From Bacteroidia bacterium (GTDB lineage Bacteria > Bacteroidota > Bacteroidia > M30B66), in the NCBI GenBank assembly GCA_018401705.1, contig JAGYKL010000025.1, positions 1 through 49,484 on the forward strand: 49,484 nt of DNA. The letters are read 5' to 3'. Position 1 is the first letter of the stretch. Every line of letters begins with the position of its first letter. A program made the translations under genes and the position numbers. The notes under the pieces are model-generated. The model did no database searches and was not told the origin of the DNA. It worked only from the letters and a program-made list of their open reading frames with translations. Below, one piece after another: positions 18,018 through 26,315 of this stretch.

Positions 18018-19054
18018 GGTGCTCCATTATATTCTTTGTATTTCAGTTTTGCTGCATATTTTCCTTTGGTCAGAACAATCTTATACCCAATGGGAGTTTT
18101 GAGGATTTATCTGATTGCCCGACAACTGTTCTTGGAAGTGATTATTATATAAGATACGCAATTCCATGGTGGAATGCTTCATATTCAATTGGAAGTTCTC
18201 CAGATCTTATAAACTTATGCATGAATGAGGCTCTTATAAATCATTTCGAAAATGCGGTTGGCCCACAGAATCCTTTAGACGGGTATGGGTATGTAGGTGT
18301 TTACGCTTATATGGAACCTCCTTCGAACGGGTCTCCTAATGAGATTGCGTTTTGGGGAGAATATGTGGAGTGTGAATTGACGGAGCAAATATTACCCTCA
18401 CATAATTATATATTTAAAATTAACCTTTCTTTAGCAGAGAATATCAGCAACCATAATTTAAAAAAATTGACAATTGCAATTTCTAACGATTCAATCATCG
18501 GACAAAACTTATTTTTAGGATCGAATATTATTGAAAATACATTTCCAGATTATGAGGAATATGAATTTTTCGAAATCACAGGCTTAGATAGTGTACCCTA
18601 TGATGGCTGGCAAGAATTTGAAATAGTAATAACTCCAACTCAAATAGCTCGACATATAGCAATTGGTACATTTAAATCTAATTATCAAATATTCGAAGAA
18701 AATGAACCAGTATTCTCACACTATGCAGCAGCATTTCGGCCGCAAACCTACTATTTTATTGACGAAGTTTCTTTAGTTGAAGTAATTGATACAACGAGTT
18801 TAGAAGATGTTCACAAAACAAATGTTAAAATTTCCCCTAACCCGTTTAACAACTTTTTAACTGTTAGTGGTTTGACCGATGGGGAATATATAATTAAGTT
18901 ATTCGATATGAGCAGCAGACTGATTTATGAAACTAAGTTTAAAGGAGGAAATGCTATTCAAGTTAGTACAGAACATATTCAGAACGGTGCCTACTTTCTT
19001 GAAGTATCATCCATTAATGGCAACCGCATTATTACAGAAAAAATAATTAAATGA
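18014..19054 (+). CDS. T9SS type A cargo protein, tandem paralogue 1
   Basis: 346 residues: signal peptide (cleavage near SFGQ), then a beta-sandwich domain opening with NLIPNGSFEDLSDCP, a frequent Bacteroidota motif of galactose-binding-like domains in T9SS cargo. Further landmarks are IPWWNASYSIGSSPDL, GYGYVGVYAYMEPP and FFITGLDSVPYD-type sequence (EFFEITGLDSVPYDGWQEF). Residues about 270-346 are a T9SS sorting domain (ISPNPFNNFLTVSGL; LFDMSSRLIYETKF) very like that of the upstream gene. Overlaps both neighbours by ATGA, so translationally coupled. Probable surface adhesin or glycan-binding protein; ligand unknown. Confidence 0.75.
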   Translation: MRCSIIFFVFQFCCIFSFGQNNLIPNGSFEDLSDCPTTVLGSDYYIRYAIPWWNASYSIGSSPDLINLCMNEALINHFENAVGPQNPLDGYGYVGVYAYMEPPSNGSPNEIAFWGEYVECELTEQILPSHNYIFKINLSLAENISNHNLKKLTIAISNDSIIGQNLFLGSNIIENTFPDYEEYEFFEITGLDSVPYDGWQEFEIVITPTQIARHIAIGTFKSNYQIFEENEPVFSHYAAAFRPQTYYFIDEVSLVEVIDTTSLEDVHKTNVKISPNPFNNFLTVSGLTDGEYIIKLFDMSSRLIYETKFKGGNAIQVSTEHIQNGAYFLEVSSINGNRIITEKIIK

Positions 19055-20145
19055 GACTGTTTTTTGTTTTGTTAATCGCACATCTTAGCTTTTTTAATAG
19101 TTTATCTCAGATAAACTTGTTGCCTAATGGTGGTTTTGAGGAATTGTCAGAATGTCCGACCTCATTTCAAATGATCCAGAACCCTGGAATTGAATTGGCT
19201 AATACTTGGTGGAATTGTACTAATCTAGATTCAACGTACACCAGCACATCAGATATATTTAATACTTGTTTTGATTCTTCTTTAATGCTGAATGCAAGAT
19301 TATATTTCATTGGAAATACAACGCCTTATGAAGAGAATGGTTTTGCTGGCTTTTCCTTATATGTAGAACCAACAAGTTTACCAAATCTTGTTAGTTTTGG
19401 TGAGTATCTATCGTGTGAGCTAAATAGTGGAATATTACCTTCAAGAACTTACTTACTTAGCTTTCATATTACGCTTTCAGAAGTCATTGCAAATCATAAT
19501 TTAAAGAATCTAAGAGTAGCATTTCATAGTGATTCAATTATATCACCGGGAGTTATTACGTTTCAAAATGATGTTAATTCTGCCTTCCCCGATTATCAAG
19601 ATTATGATGTATTTGAAATAACAGGTTTAGATAGTGTGCCTTATGATCAATGGATTAAAGTAGAAACTCTCATTAATCCAACGAAAACGTCAAGTCATAT
19701 GGCCATCGGTGCATTTAAGTCTAACCAATTAATCTTCGAAGATGATGAAATTGTGTATTCTCATGATATCATTTTCCCTCCGCTTACAGCACAAAGTGTT
19801 TACTATCTAATTGACAACATATCCTTAACTGAGATTGCTGATACAACGAGCATAGGAGATATTAATAATGCGAATATTACAATTTACCCTAACCCTGTGA
19901 TAAATCATTTAAATATAAACAATAAAACCATTAAGGGCAGTTTCCAGATCGCCATATCAGATGCCACCGGCCGCCTCATCCAAAACGAGCAATTCTCAGG
20001 CATAGGCACACATACGTTAAACTTAAGCGGTTTAGCCAAGGGCATTTATTATTGTCGTGTTATGCAGGGTGAGGAAGTTGTTGTGGTTGAGAAGGTGGTT
20101 GTGACCTCTCCCCTGCCTGCAGCAGGCAGGGGGAGAGGTCGATGA
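19051..20145 (+). CDS. T9SS type A cargo protein, tandem paralogue 2 with extended tail
   Basis: 364 residues with the same plan as the preceding gene: signal peptide (to SLSQ), INLLPNGGFEELSECPTS, a WWNC segment, ITGLDSVPYDQWIKVE, then a T9SS domain starting IYPNPVINHLNI. The sorting domain is of a different subtype from its two upstream neighbours (ISDATGRLIQNEQF; GLAKGIYYCRVM) and its DNA from about 19925 is richer in GC, suggesting a swapped module. After VVVVEKVVV the frame runs through a palindromic repeat that adds TSPLPAAGRGRGR, so the natural C-terminus has been lengthened. Overlaps the upstream gene by ATGA. Confidence 0.75.
   Translation: MRLFFVLLIAHLSFFNSLSQINLLPNGGFEELSECPTSFQMIQNPGIELANTWWNCTNLDSTYTSTSDIFNTCFDSSLMLNARLYFIGNTTPYEENGFAGFSLYVEPTSLPNLVSFGEYLSCELNSGILPSRTYLLSFHITLSEVIANHNLKNLRVAFHSDSIISPGVITFQNDVNSAFPDYQDYDVFEITGLDSVPYDQWIKVETLINPTKTSSHMAIGAFKSNQLIFEDDEIVYSHDIIFPPLTAQSVYYLIDNISLTEIADTTSIGDINNANITIYPNPVINHLNINNKTIKGSFQIAISDATGRLIQNEQFSGIGTHTLNLSGLAKGIYYCRVMQGEEVVVVEKVVVTSPLPAAGRGRGR
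20103..20140. repeat. 38-bp imperfect palindrome inserted at the 3' end of a T9SS gene
   Basis: Arms GACCTCTCCCC-TGCCTGC and their complement, with one bulged G, around a 2-nt centre. It is translated as TSPLPAAGRGRG before the stop. No T run follows in a suitable position, so it is a poor intrinsic terminator; it looks like a dispersed palindromic repeat of the kind that produces SPLPxxGxG tails in Bacteroidota proteins. Confidence 0.65.
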
Positions 20146-20275
20146 AGCCAGAATTATAACCAATCAAACTCTAAGATCTAATAACTTATTCGCAAGCGAA
20201 ACCCTTTAAAAATTTCACTATTACCTAATTCAAGTTCCTTAAATCTTTGAAGATACAGTATAGGCATTGTTTTCC

Positions 20276-21025
20276 TCAACTAAACACATACTCTCCACTT
20301 CCACCGACCAAAAATTTCAGTTCTTTTTTATCCGCCTGAAAGGCATCATAGCCCTTTTTAAGATTTTCCCAAAATTGAATTAATGCTTTATCATGCTTGA
20401 ATTTCTCTTTATGAGCAAGCATGTTTTGAGCTGTCATTTTAAAAGGAAACACGTAAACCGGAATGTTATTTTGACCATTGTTTTTGGCATGAACGGCATA
20501 CATGTAAATCTCCTTGATTTTATCATCGGTCATGGGCAAACATCCAATGGTAACGCAGTTGCCATGAATAAAAATATCGCCCCCTAAGTTCCCAGCGCCA
20601 CTGCGCTTCTTGTCGGCTGCGTTAGGATAGTTCAAGCCCAGAGAAAGATAATAACTACTCGAAGGATTAAATCGGTTGATGTGGTAAAAGCCTTCAGGAA
20701 CCTGCGCATCACCTTGCCTACTCTTAGGTCCTAAGCTTCCTGATTTTGAGCAAATGGCATACGTTTTAAGTTTGCCGTATGCCTTTTCATTCTTGCCTTT
20801 CACATAAAGTTCGAGTTCATCACTTTCCTTGTAAGCGATAAGCATCATTTGAAAGTCGATAAGCTTCAAACCTTTGGTTTTCAGGGCTGCTTCAATTGTC
20901 TGCTTTTTTTCTTTCGATGCGGTTCTAACGCGTTGAAACCTAAGCTGACTACTAAGGAAATCGCTCTGAAAAGAGTATAAAACAAGTACTAAAACAGGTA
21001 GCAATAGCCAAAGCCATTTATTCAT
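20276..21025 (-). CDS. YafK-like L,D-transpeptidase family protein
   Basis: 249 residues. An N-terminal hydrophobic segment (residues 4-18) is a signal or anchor. The YkuD-type catalytic domain covers about residues 60-205: ELELYVKGKN, CSKSGSLGPKSRQGDAQVPEG, then the active site HGNCVTIGCLPM with the catalytic Cys in GCLPM and the conserved His of IHG. The spacing and the MTDDKIKEIY follow-on match the YafK (DpaA) subgroup, whose E. coli member cuts the peptidoglycan-Braun lipoprotein link. A substrate here is not known since Braun lipoprotein is not typical of Bacteroidota. Acts in the periplasm. Confidence 0.85.
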   Translation of the reverse strand: MNKWLWLLLPVLVLVLYSFQSDFLSSQLRFQRVRTASKEKKQTIEAALKTKGLKLIDFQMMLIAYKESDELELYVKGKNEKAYGKLKTYAICSKSGSLGPKSRQGDAQVPEGFYHINRFNPSSSYYLSLGLNYPNAADKKRSGAGNLGGDIFIHGNCVTIGCLPMTDDKIKEIYMYAVHAKNNGQNNIPVYVFPFKMTAQNMLAHKEKFKHDKALIQFWENLKKGYDAFQADKKELKFLVGGSGEYVFS

Positions 21026-21092
21026 TTTTCTTGTTTTTCAGATAACTCATAAGTTTGACTTAACGCATCAGCTTGACGAAAATTCTCTAATC

Positions 21093-21131
21093 GTAAAATA
21101 AAAAGCGCATTTCCCTTTTGGAAAATGCGCT
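21093..21131 (-). terminator. intrinsic terminator of efp
   Basis: On the minus strand a stem AGCGCATTT / AAATGCGCT, ending 23 nt after the efp stop, is followed by a T-rich run (TTTTTATTTTA). Confidence 0.8.
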
Positions 21132-21153
21132 AGATTAAAAGAATTATTCTGGA

Positions 21154-21714
21154 TTATTTCACACGCTCCATGTATTCACCTGTGCGGGTGTCTACTTTGA
21201 TTTTCTCACCAATATTGATAAACAGAGGAATATTTACTGTTGCACCTGTTTCTACAGTTGCAGGTTTTAATGTCTTTGTGGCGGTATCTCCCTTAACACC
21301 CGGTTCGGTGTAAGTAACCTCAAGTTCAACTGTTTTTGGTGCTTCAGCGTAAATAACGCTATCGCCTTCAAAAGCAACATTTACTTCTGAATTCTCAGTC
21401 ATAAATTTAACACCATCACCAAACAGGTTCTCTTCAATATAAATTTGCTCAAACGTGTCATTATCCATACAAACCAAACTTTCGCCTTCACGATAAAGGT
21501 ATTGTAATGGGCGCATCTCAACGCGAACAACTTCAATGCTCTCTCCTGAGCGAAAACGATTTTCAGCCAATTTGCCGTTAGAAACATTCCTCATTTTAGC
21601 TTGATAAAATGCTCTAAGATTACCTGGTGTACGATGCTGCCACTCGATAATTAAACAAAGTTCACCATTGTAGCGAATAAAAGTTCCAACGTTTACGTCC
21701 TGTGTAGTTGCCAT
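21154..21714 (-). CDS. efp: elongation factor P
   Basis: 186 residues, normal length. EF-P relieves ribosome stalling at proline stretches by entering the E site and reaching the peptidyl-tRNA. All three beta-barrel domains are present: KOW-like domain I (about 1-65), OB domain II (about 67-128) and domain III with the signature VELEVTYTEPGVKGDTATK and a conserved end PLFINIGEKIKVDTRTG-YMERVK. The tip loop of domain I reads HRTPGNLRAF: the position corresponding to the beta-lysylated Lys34 of E. coli (PGKGQ) is Asn32 and the usual Gly-x-Gly is altered. A minus-strand TATATTTG lies 19 nt upstream and a strong terminator follows. Confidence 0.95.
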   Translation of the reverse strand: MATTQDVNVGTFIRYNGELCLIIEWQHRTPGNLRAFYQAKMRNVSNGKLAENRFRSGESIEVVRVEMRPLQYLYREGESLVCMDNDTFEQIYIEENLFGDGVKFMTENSEVNVAFEGDSVIYAEAPKTVELEVTYTEPGVKGDTATKTLKPATVETGATVNIPLFINIGEKIKVDTRTGEYMERVK

Positions 21715-21732
21715 ATTAATTTAATAAAGGCG

Positions 21733-21740
21733 CAAATATA
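21733..21740 (-). promoter_or_regulatory. candidate -7 box of efp
   Basis: TATATTTG on the minus strand, exact match to TAnnTTTG, 18 nt upstream of the efp ATG. No clear -33 TTG at the standard spacing. Confidence 0.4.
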
Positions 21741-21777
21741 ATAAAAAGAGGTTCAGATTTTTCGACTTATCAGCGAC

Positions 21778-22710
21778 TTAGAACCACTTCCTGCGCATGA
21801 AGATTATAAGTATTGCCATACTTAATGTAAGTGAGATTGCCATAATCCAGGTAAATGCAGAGCCCGAATCCTGTCCAGGTATTTGCACATTCATCCCAAA
21901 GAAACTGGCTATCAGGGTTGGCACATACAACACAATGGTTATCAAAGTAAGGGTTTTGATAATCTTATTCATGTTGTTATTAATGATACTGGCATAAGCC
22001 GAAGTCATTTGAAGCAAGATGTTATTGGCAATATTTGTCATCTCGATGGCCTGCTGAAATTCAGTTACTACATCTTGAAAAAGCTCTTCGTCTTCTTCAT
22101 AAGTGCGTAAAAGTTGCAGTCTATTCAAGCGAGCCATCATGAGCTCGTTAGATTTCAAGGCTGTTGTATAGTAAATGAGGACCTTCTGATACTTCAGCAA
22201 ATCGAAGATGTCTTGGTTCTTCATGCTCGACTGCAGGTCATCTTCAATCTGATCTACTGTTTTATTGATTTCCCTCAGATGCGCGAGGAATTTTGTAGCT
22301 GTTTTAAGAAGTATGAGCAACAAAAACCGGTAATGCTTGCTGGTATTGAGGTTTTTAACCCTATTATTCTCAAATTCCTGTACGATGATATTGTCTTCTT
22401 TGGTGATGGTCATGAAGTAATCATCGTTCTGCAAAACACCTAAAGGAATGGTAATAAAAGGAGCTTCATCTTTTTTACCTCTAAAATGAGGAATTTTGAT
22501 AAGAGTAAAAAGCACATCTTCATCTCTCTCTGCGCGGGCCTTCTCATCAATATCGAGGGGGTCCATGAGGTACTCTTCAGAAAAAGGAAATTCCTTAATC
22601 AGCCAGGCAAGCTCTTCATCGCTGGGGTCTACAACATTAATCCAACAGCCGGGTTCCGGCTTCTGAATTTCCTCCAGCCTGCGATTTTCTGTTTTGAAGA
22701 TCGTGATCAT
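21778..22710 (-). CDS. corA: CorA-family divalent metal ion channel
   Basis: 310 residues. An N-terminal cytoplasmic alpha/beta domain (CWINVVDPSDEELAWL; DPLDIDEKARAERDEDVLF) is followed by a long helical stalk and two C-terminal membrane helices (about 250-270 and 285-305). Between them is the signature GMN in SFFGMNVQIPG, which forms the ion selectivity mouth in CorA pentamers. The C-terminus ends in the basic RRKWF. The family imports Mg2+ and sometimes Co2+/Ni2+. The gene stands alone between efp and a repeat island. The residue after GMN differs from the classic YGMNF but is common among CorA-like transporters. Confidence 0.9.
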   Translation of the reverse strand: MITIFKTENRRLEEIQKPEPGCWINVVDPSDEELAWLIKEFPFSEEYLMDPLDIDEKARAERDEDVLFTLIKIPHFRGKKDEAPFITIPLGVLQNDDYFMTITKEDNIIVQEFENNRVKNLNTSKHYRFLLLILLKTATKFLAHLREINKTVDQIEDDLQSSMKNQDIFDLLKYQKVLIYYTTALKSNELMMARLNRLQLLRTYEEDEELFQDVVTEFQQAIEMTNIANNILLQMTSAYASIINNNMNKIIKTLTLITIVLYVPTLIASFFGMNVQIPGQDSGSAFTWIMAISLTLSMAILIIFMRRKWF

Positions 22711-22814
22711 CGTTCATGGCTTGGCGTAATGCCGGTTTTTTGGGTTCGTGGCGAAAATACGGTTTTTATTTTACAAGGGAGGAAGTAGAAAGGAAAAAGG
22801 AGAATGATTGAAAA

Positions 22815-23131
22815 TCGTACATCGTATTACGTACATCGTAATACGTACATCGTAATACGTACATCGTAATACGTACAACGTACAACGAAAGTCGTAAATC
22901 GTACAACGTAGAACGAAAACCGTACAACTTAACAATTACATCGTAAATCGAATATCGTAATACGTATATCGTACAACGAAAGTCGTAAATCGTATATCGT
23001 AATACGTATATCGTACAAAGTACAACGAAAGTCTTAAATCGTACAACGTAGAACGTACAACGAAAACCGTACAACTTAACAATTACATCGTAAATCGAAT
23101 ATCGTAATACGTATATCGTAATACGATTTAC
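22815..23131. repeat. array of CGTA/TACG-type units with a nested ~95-bp duplication
   Basis: About 320 bases made almost wholly of variants of a 14-nt unit such as ATCGTAATACGTAC, plus ACAACGTA and AAATCGTA variants. The first four units are nearly perfect tandem copies; the rest is degenerate. A stretch at about 22881-22970 (ACAACGAAAGTCGTAAATCG through TACGTATATCGTA) recurs at about 23021-23118 with few changes. Because CGTA/TACG is self-complementary, the array could form many hairpins. An open frame across it on the minus strand is a product of the repeat and not a gene. It is not a CRISPR: there are no unique spacers. Confidence 0.8.
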
Positions 23132-23246
23132 GCAGAAGACGAAAAGGCTAAATCAGATTATGAAAAGGTGAAATAGAACCTAATTATTTGACTATCAACA
23201 ACCAACCATCTGACTTCTGACTATAACTATCAACTAGCCGAACTTA

Positions 23247-23486
23247 AACGTTTAAAAACGGCTCATGTCGTTTGAATGCTTTAAATTGTTCCCGGGCAGG
23301 GGCAATTGGGCTTGTCCCTCAGCATTTTCCGGCATCTTGTCAAGCCAATAATTCCAAAATCTATTTCATTTTATCAACCCTGCTGTTTAAAACCCAAGCT
23401 GCAATGAAGCTATTCGTTTCAAACAACTATAAATGTTTAAAAATGACTTAGGTCAATCCAAACATCTAAATTGTTCCCGGGCAGGG
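23247..23486. repeat. diverged direct repeat in the intergenic island
   Basis: A unit at 23247-23301 (CGTTTAAAAACG ... CTTTAAATTGTTCCCGGGCAGG) is echoed at 23431-23486 (TGTTTAAAAATG ... CATCTAAATTGTTCCCGGGC). Between and after them lie AT-rich bases without a gene. With the array at 22815-23131 they make up the 1.1-kb gap 22711-23836, in which I find no supported coding or RNA gene. Confidence 0.5.
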
Positions 23487-23836
23487 TGCTACGACAAGCT
23501 CAGCGCCCGCAAGCTCAACATCCTTTAGAAATCTCAATGCTATGCAGGATGAAGCCGTTTCTAAATCTTTTAGTTTGTAAACTTGCAAATCAATTCTTCA
23601 AGTCTAGTATTAGTTTGTCGAGTAAAGTCCTGCTGAGTTTGTCGAGTTAAGTCCTTGTCAAGTCAAATATTCCAAATCTGGCTTAAAGTTTTTAACCTGC
23701 TTGATGATAAAGCAAAAGATTATAATCTAAAAGCAAAACAGAATCTTAAAATGATATTCTCAGAAACTTCAAATTTTAATTTAAATACTAATCGGGAACA
23801 CTCTTCCCTTTCAACTTCCCACTTTTCCCTTCCCCC

Positions 23837-24604
23837 TTACTCCATTCTCCTTCCTCTCACTACCTCATAAACTACCAAAGCAGTAGCTACCGAAACGTTT
23901 AATGATTCAGTATTGCCCGTCATCGGGATTCTCACTTTTATATCGGCTTTTTTCAGGTACTCGGGACTAATACCATCTTCTTCTGAGCCCATTAATATTG
24001 CAACAGGACCGGTAATTTTTTGATCAAACAAACCTGACTCTGTTTTTTCGGTGCAGGCCACAATCTTCAATCCCGAGTTTTTTAGATAATCAAGCGTGTC
24101 TTTTAAATTGCTGCTTCTACAAACAGGTAAATACATCAAGGCTCCGGCCGAAGTTTTTAAAGCATCAGAACCTATTCTTGCGCTGCCGCGAGATGGAACA
24201 ATAACAGCATCAACCCCGGCACATTCAGCAGTGCGACAAATAGCCCCGAAATTTCTAACATCAGTAACTCTGTCTAGAATCAGCAAAAATGGGTCACGGC
24301 CTTCTTCATACACTCGCTGCAAAACTTCCTCTAATGGAGAAAATGCAACTGGCGACATCATCCCGATTATTCCTTGATGATTGGCACGTGTGACTCTGTC
24401 GAGCTTTTCTTTAGGTACTACCTGAGAAGGCACTTCCATATCACTCAACAATTGCCTTAACTCGTTCATTTGAGGAGATCTCAATCCTGATTGAATCAAA
24501 ACCTTATCAACATCCGCCCCACTCCGCAATGCTTCCAAAACAGGAAAAATTCCAAAAATGATATCCTGTTCTTCCTTTTTTCTTGGTTTGTGGTTGTAAT
24601 GCAT
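23837..24604 (-). CDS. rlmB: 23S rRNA 2'-O-ribose methyltransferase RlmB-like (TrmH/SpoU family)
   Basis: 255 residues from the ATG at 24604; the frame extends to an upstream start at 24643, but its 13 extra residues are not typical and a TTnnTTTGC promoter-like stretch lies within them. An N-terminal RNA-binding substrate domain (IFGIFPVLEALRSGADVDKV; NHQGIIGMMSP) precedes the SpoU knot domain: motif 1 LDRVTDVRNFGAICRTAECA, motif 2 VAILMGSEEDGISP, motif 3 IPMTGNTESLNVSVATALVV. This order and the NFGA Asn/Arg and Glu-Ser-Leu-Asn residues are those of enzymes that methylate G2251 (E. coli numbering) with SAM. A TrmH-type tRNA target is less likely because of the N-terminal domain. Confidence 0.9.
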   Translation of the reverse strand: MHYNHKPRKKEEQDIIFGIFPVLEALRSGADVDKVLIQSGLRSPQMNELRQLLSDMEVPSQVVPKEKLDRVTRANHQGIIGMMSPVAFSPLEEVLQRVYEEGRDPFLLILDRVTDVRNFGAICRTAECAGVDAVIVPSRGSARIGSDALKTSAGALMYLPVCRSSNLKDTLDYLKNSGLKIVACTEKTESGLFDQKITGPVAILMGSEEDGISPEYLKKADIKVRIPMTGNTESLNVSVATALVVYEVVRGRRME

Positions 24605-24698
24605 CGCGTGTACTTTTTGCAAAGAACGAAAAAATCGAAGCAATAGCTTCAGCTCCTTTCCTTACTATGATCTTGTATAAACATCCGCCGAAAGGCGA

Positions 24699-25664
24699 TT
24701 AATAAAAATACTTTTTCTCTAAGTAATTCGTGACATAGTCTTTAACTCCTTCTTCGAGTGAAAAAAACTCATCATTGTAACCCCAAGATCGCAATTTTGA
24801 CATGTCAGCCTCAGTAAAATATTGATACTTGTCTCTGATATCAAGAGGTGTATCGATAAATCGGATGTCATTTTGCTTACCTAAAGCCGAAAATGTAGCT
24901 GAAGCTAAATCATAAAACGTTCTTGCCCGACCGGTGCCGAGATTAATTAACCCTGAATGATTTCTATGATGCATCAACCAAGCGCAGATTTTCACAATGT
25001 CCATTACATATATAAAGTCGCGTTGCTGTCCACCGTCTTCAACACCTTCTTTATGCGAGCGGAATAAATTCACAAAACCTCTATCCTGAATCTGATTAAA
25101 AGCATGCATGATAACCGATGCCATTCTACCTTTATGCAGCTCATTTGGACCATAAACATTGAAGAACTTTAAACCGGCCCAAAACCATGGAGCTCTTTCC
25201 TGAGCCAAAGCCCATTTGTCGAAATCGTTCTTAGAATCACCGTAAGGATTAAGAGGCTTGAGTTTGTCAACTACTTCGTGACTATCAGAATAACCATGCT
25301 CTCCTAAGCCATAAGTCGCAGCTGATGAAGCATAAACAAGCGGTAAACCATACTTAACGCAGGCATTCCAAACAGCTTTTGAGTAATTCAGATTAAGCTC
25401 ATCAAATATCTCGGTGTTAAATTCAGTAGTATCAGTTCTTGCGCCCAGGTGAAAAACAAATTGCACAAGATTCTCATTTTCATCAAGCCATTGCAGGAAA
25501 TCGTTGCGATGCACTTTCTCTTTGAAAATTTTATCTTCCAGATTCGGCCATTTATCTTCATGCGAAAAGTCGTCAACCAGAACCAAATCCTTATAATTGA
25601 GTTTATTTAGATGCGAAACAAGGCAAGAGGCAATGAAACCTGCAGCTCCGGTAATAACAATCAT
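24699..25664 (-). CDS. hldD: ADP-L-glycero-D-manno-heptose 6-epimerase
   Basis: 321 residues from the ATG at 25664 (the frame extends to a TTG at 25694). Extended SDR with the NAD(P)-binding TGAAGFIAS loop at the N-terminus, DDFSHEDKWPNLED, the conserved HLGARTDTT, catalytic SSAATYG Ser/Ala region with Y-x3-K in PYGDSK, and FFNVYGPNELHKGRMASV, all characteristic of HldD (RfaD). It epimerises ADP-D-glycero-D-manno-heptose at C6 to give the heptose donor for the lipopolysaccharide inner core. No other heptose gene is in the window. A minus-strand TATCTTTG at 25682-25689 may be its -7 box. Confidence 0.93.
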   Translation of the reverse strand: MIVITGAAGFIASCLVSHLNKLNYKDLVLVDDFSHEDKWPNLEDKIFKEKVHRNDFLQWLDENENLVQFVFHLGARTDTTEFNTEIFDELNLNYSKAVWNACVKYGLPLVYASSAATYGLGEHGYSDSHEVVDKLKPLNPYGDSKNDFDKWALAQERAPWFWAGLKFFNVYGPNELHKGRMASVIMHAFNQIQDRGFVNLFRSHKEGVEDGGQQRDFIYVMDIVKICAWLMHHRNHSGLINLGTGRARTFYDLASATFSALGKQNDIRFIDTPLDIRDKYQYFTEADMSKLRSWGYNDEFFSLEEGVKDYVTNYLEKKYFY

Positions 25665-25681
25665 GATTACTAATTTTTTGG

Positions 25682-25689
25682 CAAAGATA
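25682..25689 (-). promoter_or_regulatory. candidate -7 box of hldD
   Basis: TATCTTTG on the minus strand fits TAnnTTTG, 17 nt from the hldD ATG. It also lies inside the upstream TTG-initiated extension, supporting the ATG start. Confidence 0.4.
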
Positions 25690-25739
25690 GGCAATGCCGC
25701 CTCCCTTGAAGCGTTGAGATTTTAATTGATTTTTGAAGC

Positions 25740-26312
25740 ATGATTCGAATCTTAAGTCTTTTACCCATTTTTATGCTAGGTTTTATAAGCATATCGCCTG
25801 TAAAACAGGCGGATGGGAACTTGATTCATTCAAAAATAGATACTTTGTTTTGGACTGAGGGCATAAAGTTAAGCCGGTCCGATTTCTTTGGCAAAGAGCC
25901 CAGGAGAAGTCCATACGCTGGATATTCCTATACCATCATCTTGATGGATTACGAAGTTGAGTCCTTCGACAGAAGAAACATCAAACCTGTATTTAAAATT
26001 CGCTCAGCATTTAACAGAGCTAAATCGTGGATTTCAGAGTCATCAAAATCAAACCCCGACAGAGTATTGATGCATGAACAATTGCATTTTGACATATCAG
26101 AATTAACATCAAGAAAGCTTAAAGCCCGTTTAGAGAAGAAGCGTTTCACTGAAAATTTCAGAAGAGAAATCCGTGAGATTTACGATTCAGAAATCGCCAA
26201 AGGAGAAGAAATGCAGGAGAGATATGATGAGGAAACCCGACACGGATTATCAAAAGAAAGACAGAAAGCATGGGAAATAAAAATCCAAGCTTTGCTTGAA
26301 GAGGAGTCTTAA
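25740..26312 (+). CDS. DUF922-like secreted putative metalloprotease
   Basis: 190 residues with an N-terminal signal peptide (hydrophobic 3-20). The central part has WTEGIKLSRSDFFG, AGYSYTIILMDYEV and then MHEQLHFDISELTSRKLKA: the HEQxHFD motif matches DUF922, a family suggested to be Zn-dependent proteases on the basis of its HExxH-like site. In canonical HExxH the His pair is four apart (HEQLH), present here with a following Asp. The C-terminal 60 residues are strongly charged and helical. It converges on hipA with only 3 nt between stops. Function and activity are unproven. Confidence 0.75.
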   Translation: MIRILSLLPIFMLGFISISPVKQADGNLIHSKIDTLFWTEGIKLSRSDFFGKEPRRSPYAGYSYTIILMDYEVESFDRRNIKPVFKIRSAFNRAKSWISESSKSNPDRVLMHEQLHFDISELTSRKLKARLEKKRFTENFRREIREIYDSEIAKGEEMQERYDEETRHGLSKERQKAWEIKIQALLEEES

Positions 26313-26315
26313 ATT

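Noticed and set aside
20103-20140. Intrinsic terminator for the T9SS operon
   Set aside because: The stem is strong but it is inside the coding frame and no T run follows it.
22766-23074. Open frame of 102 codons rich in Y-V-L-R-x-T-I-Y on the minus strand
   Set aside because: It is the translation of the CGTA/TACG array; the low-complexity pattern follows the DNA repeat and no known protein features are present.
22815-23131. Possible CRISPR array
   Set aside because: Repeats are 14 nt, contiguous and without unique spacers; no cas gene in the window.
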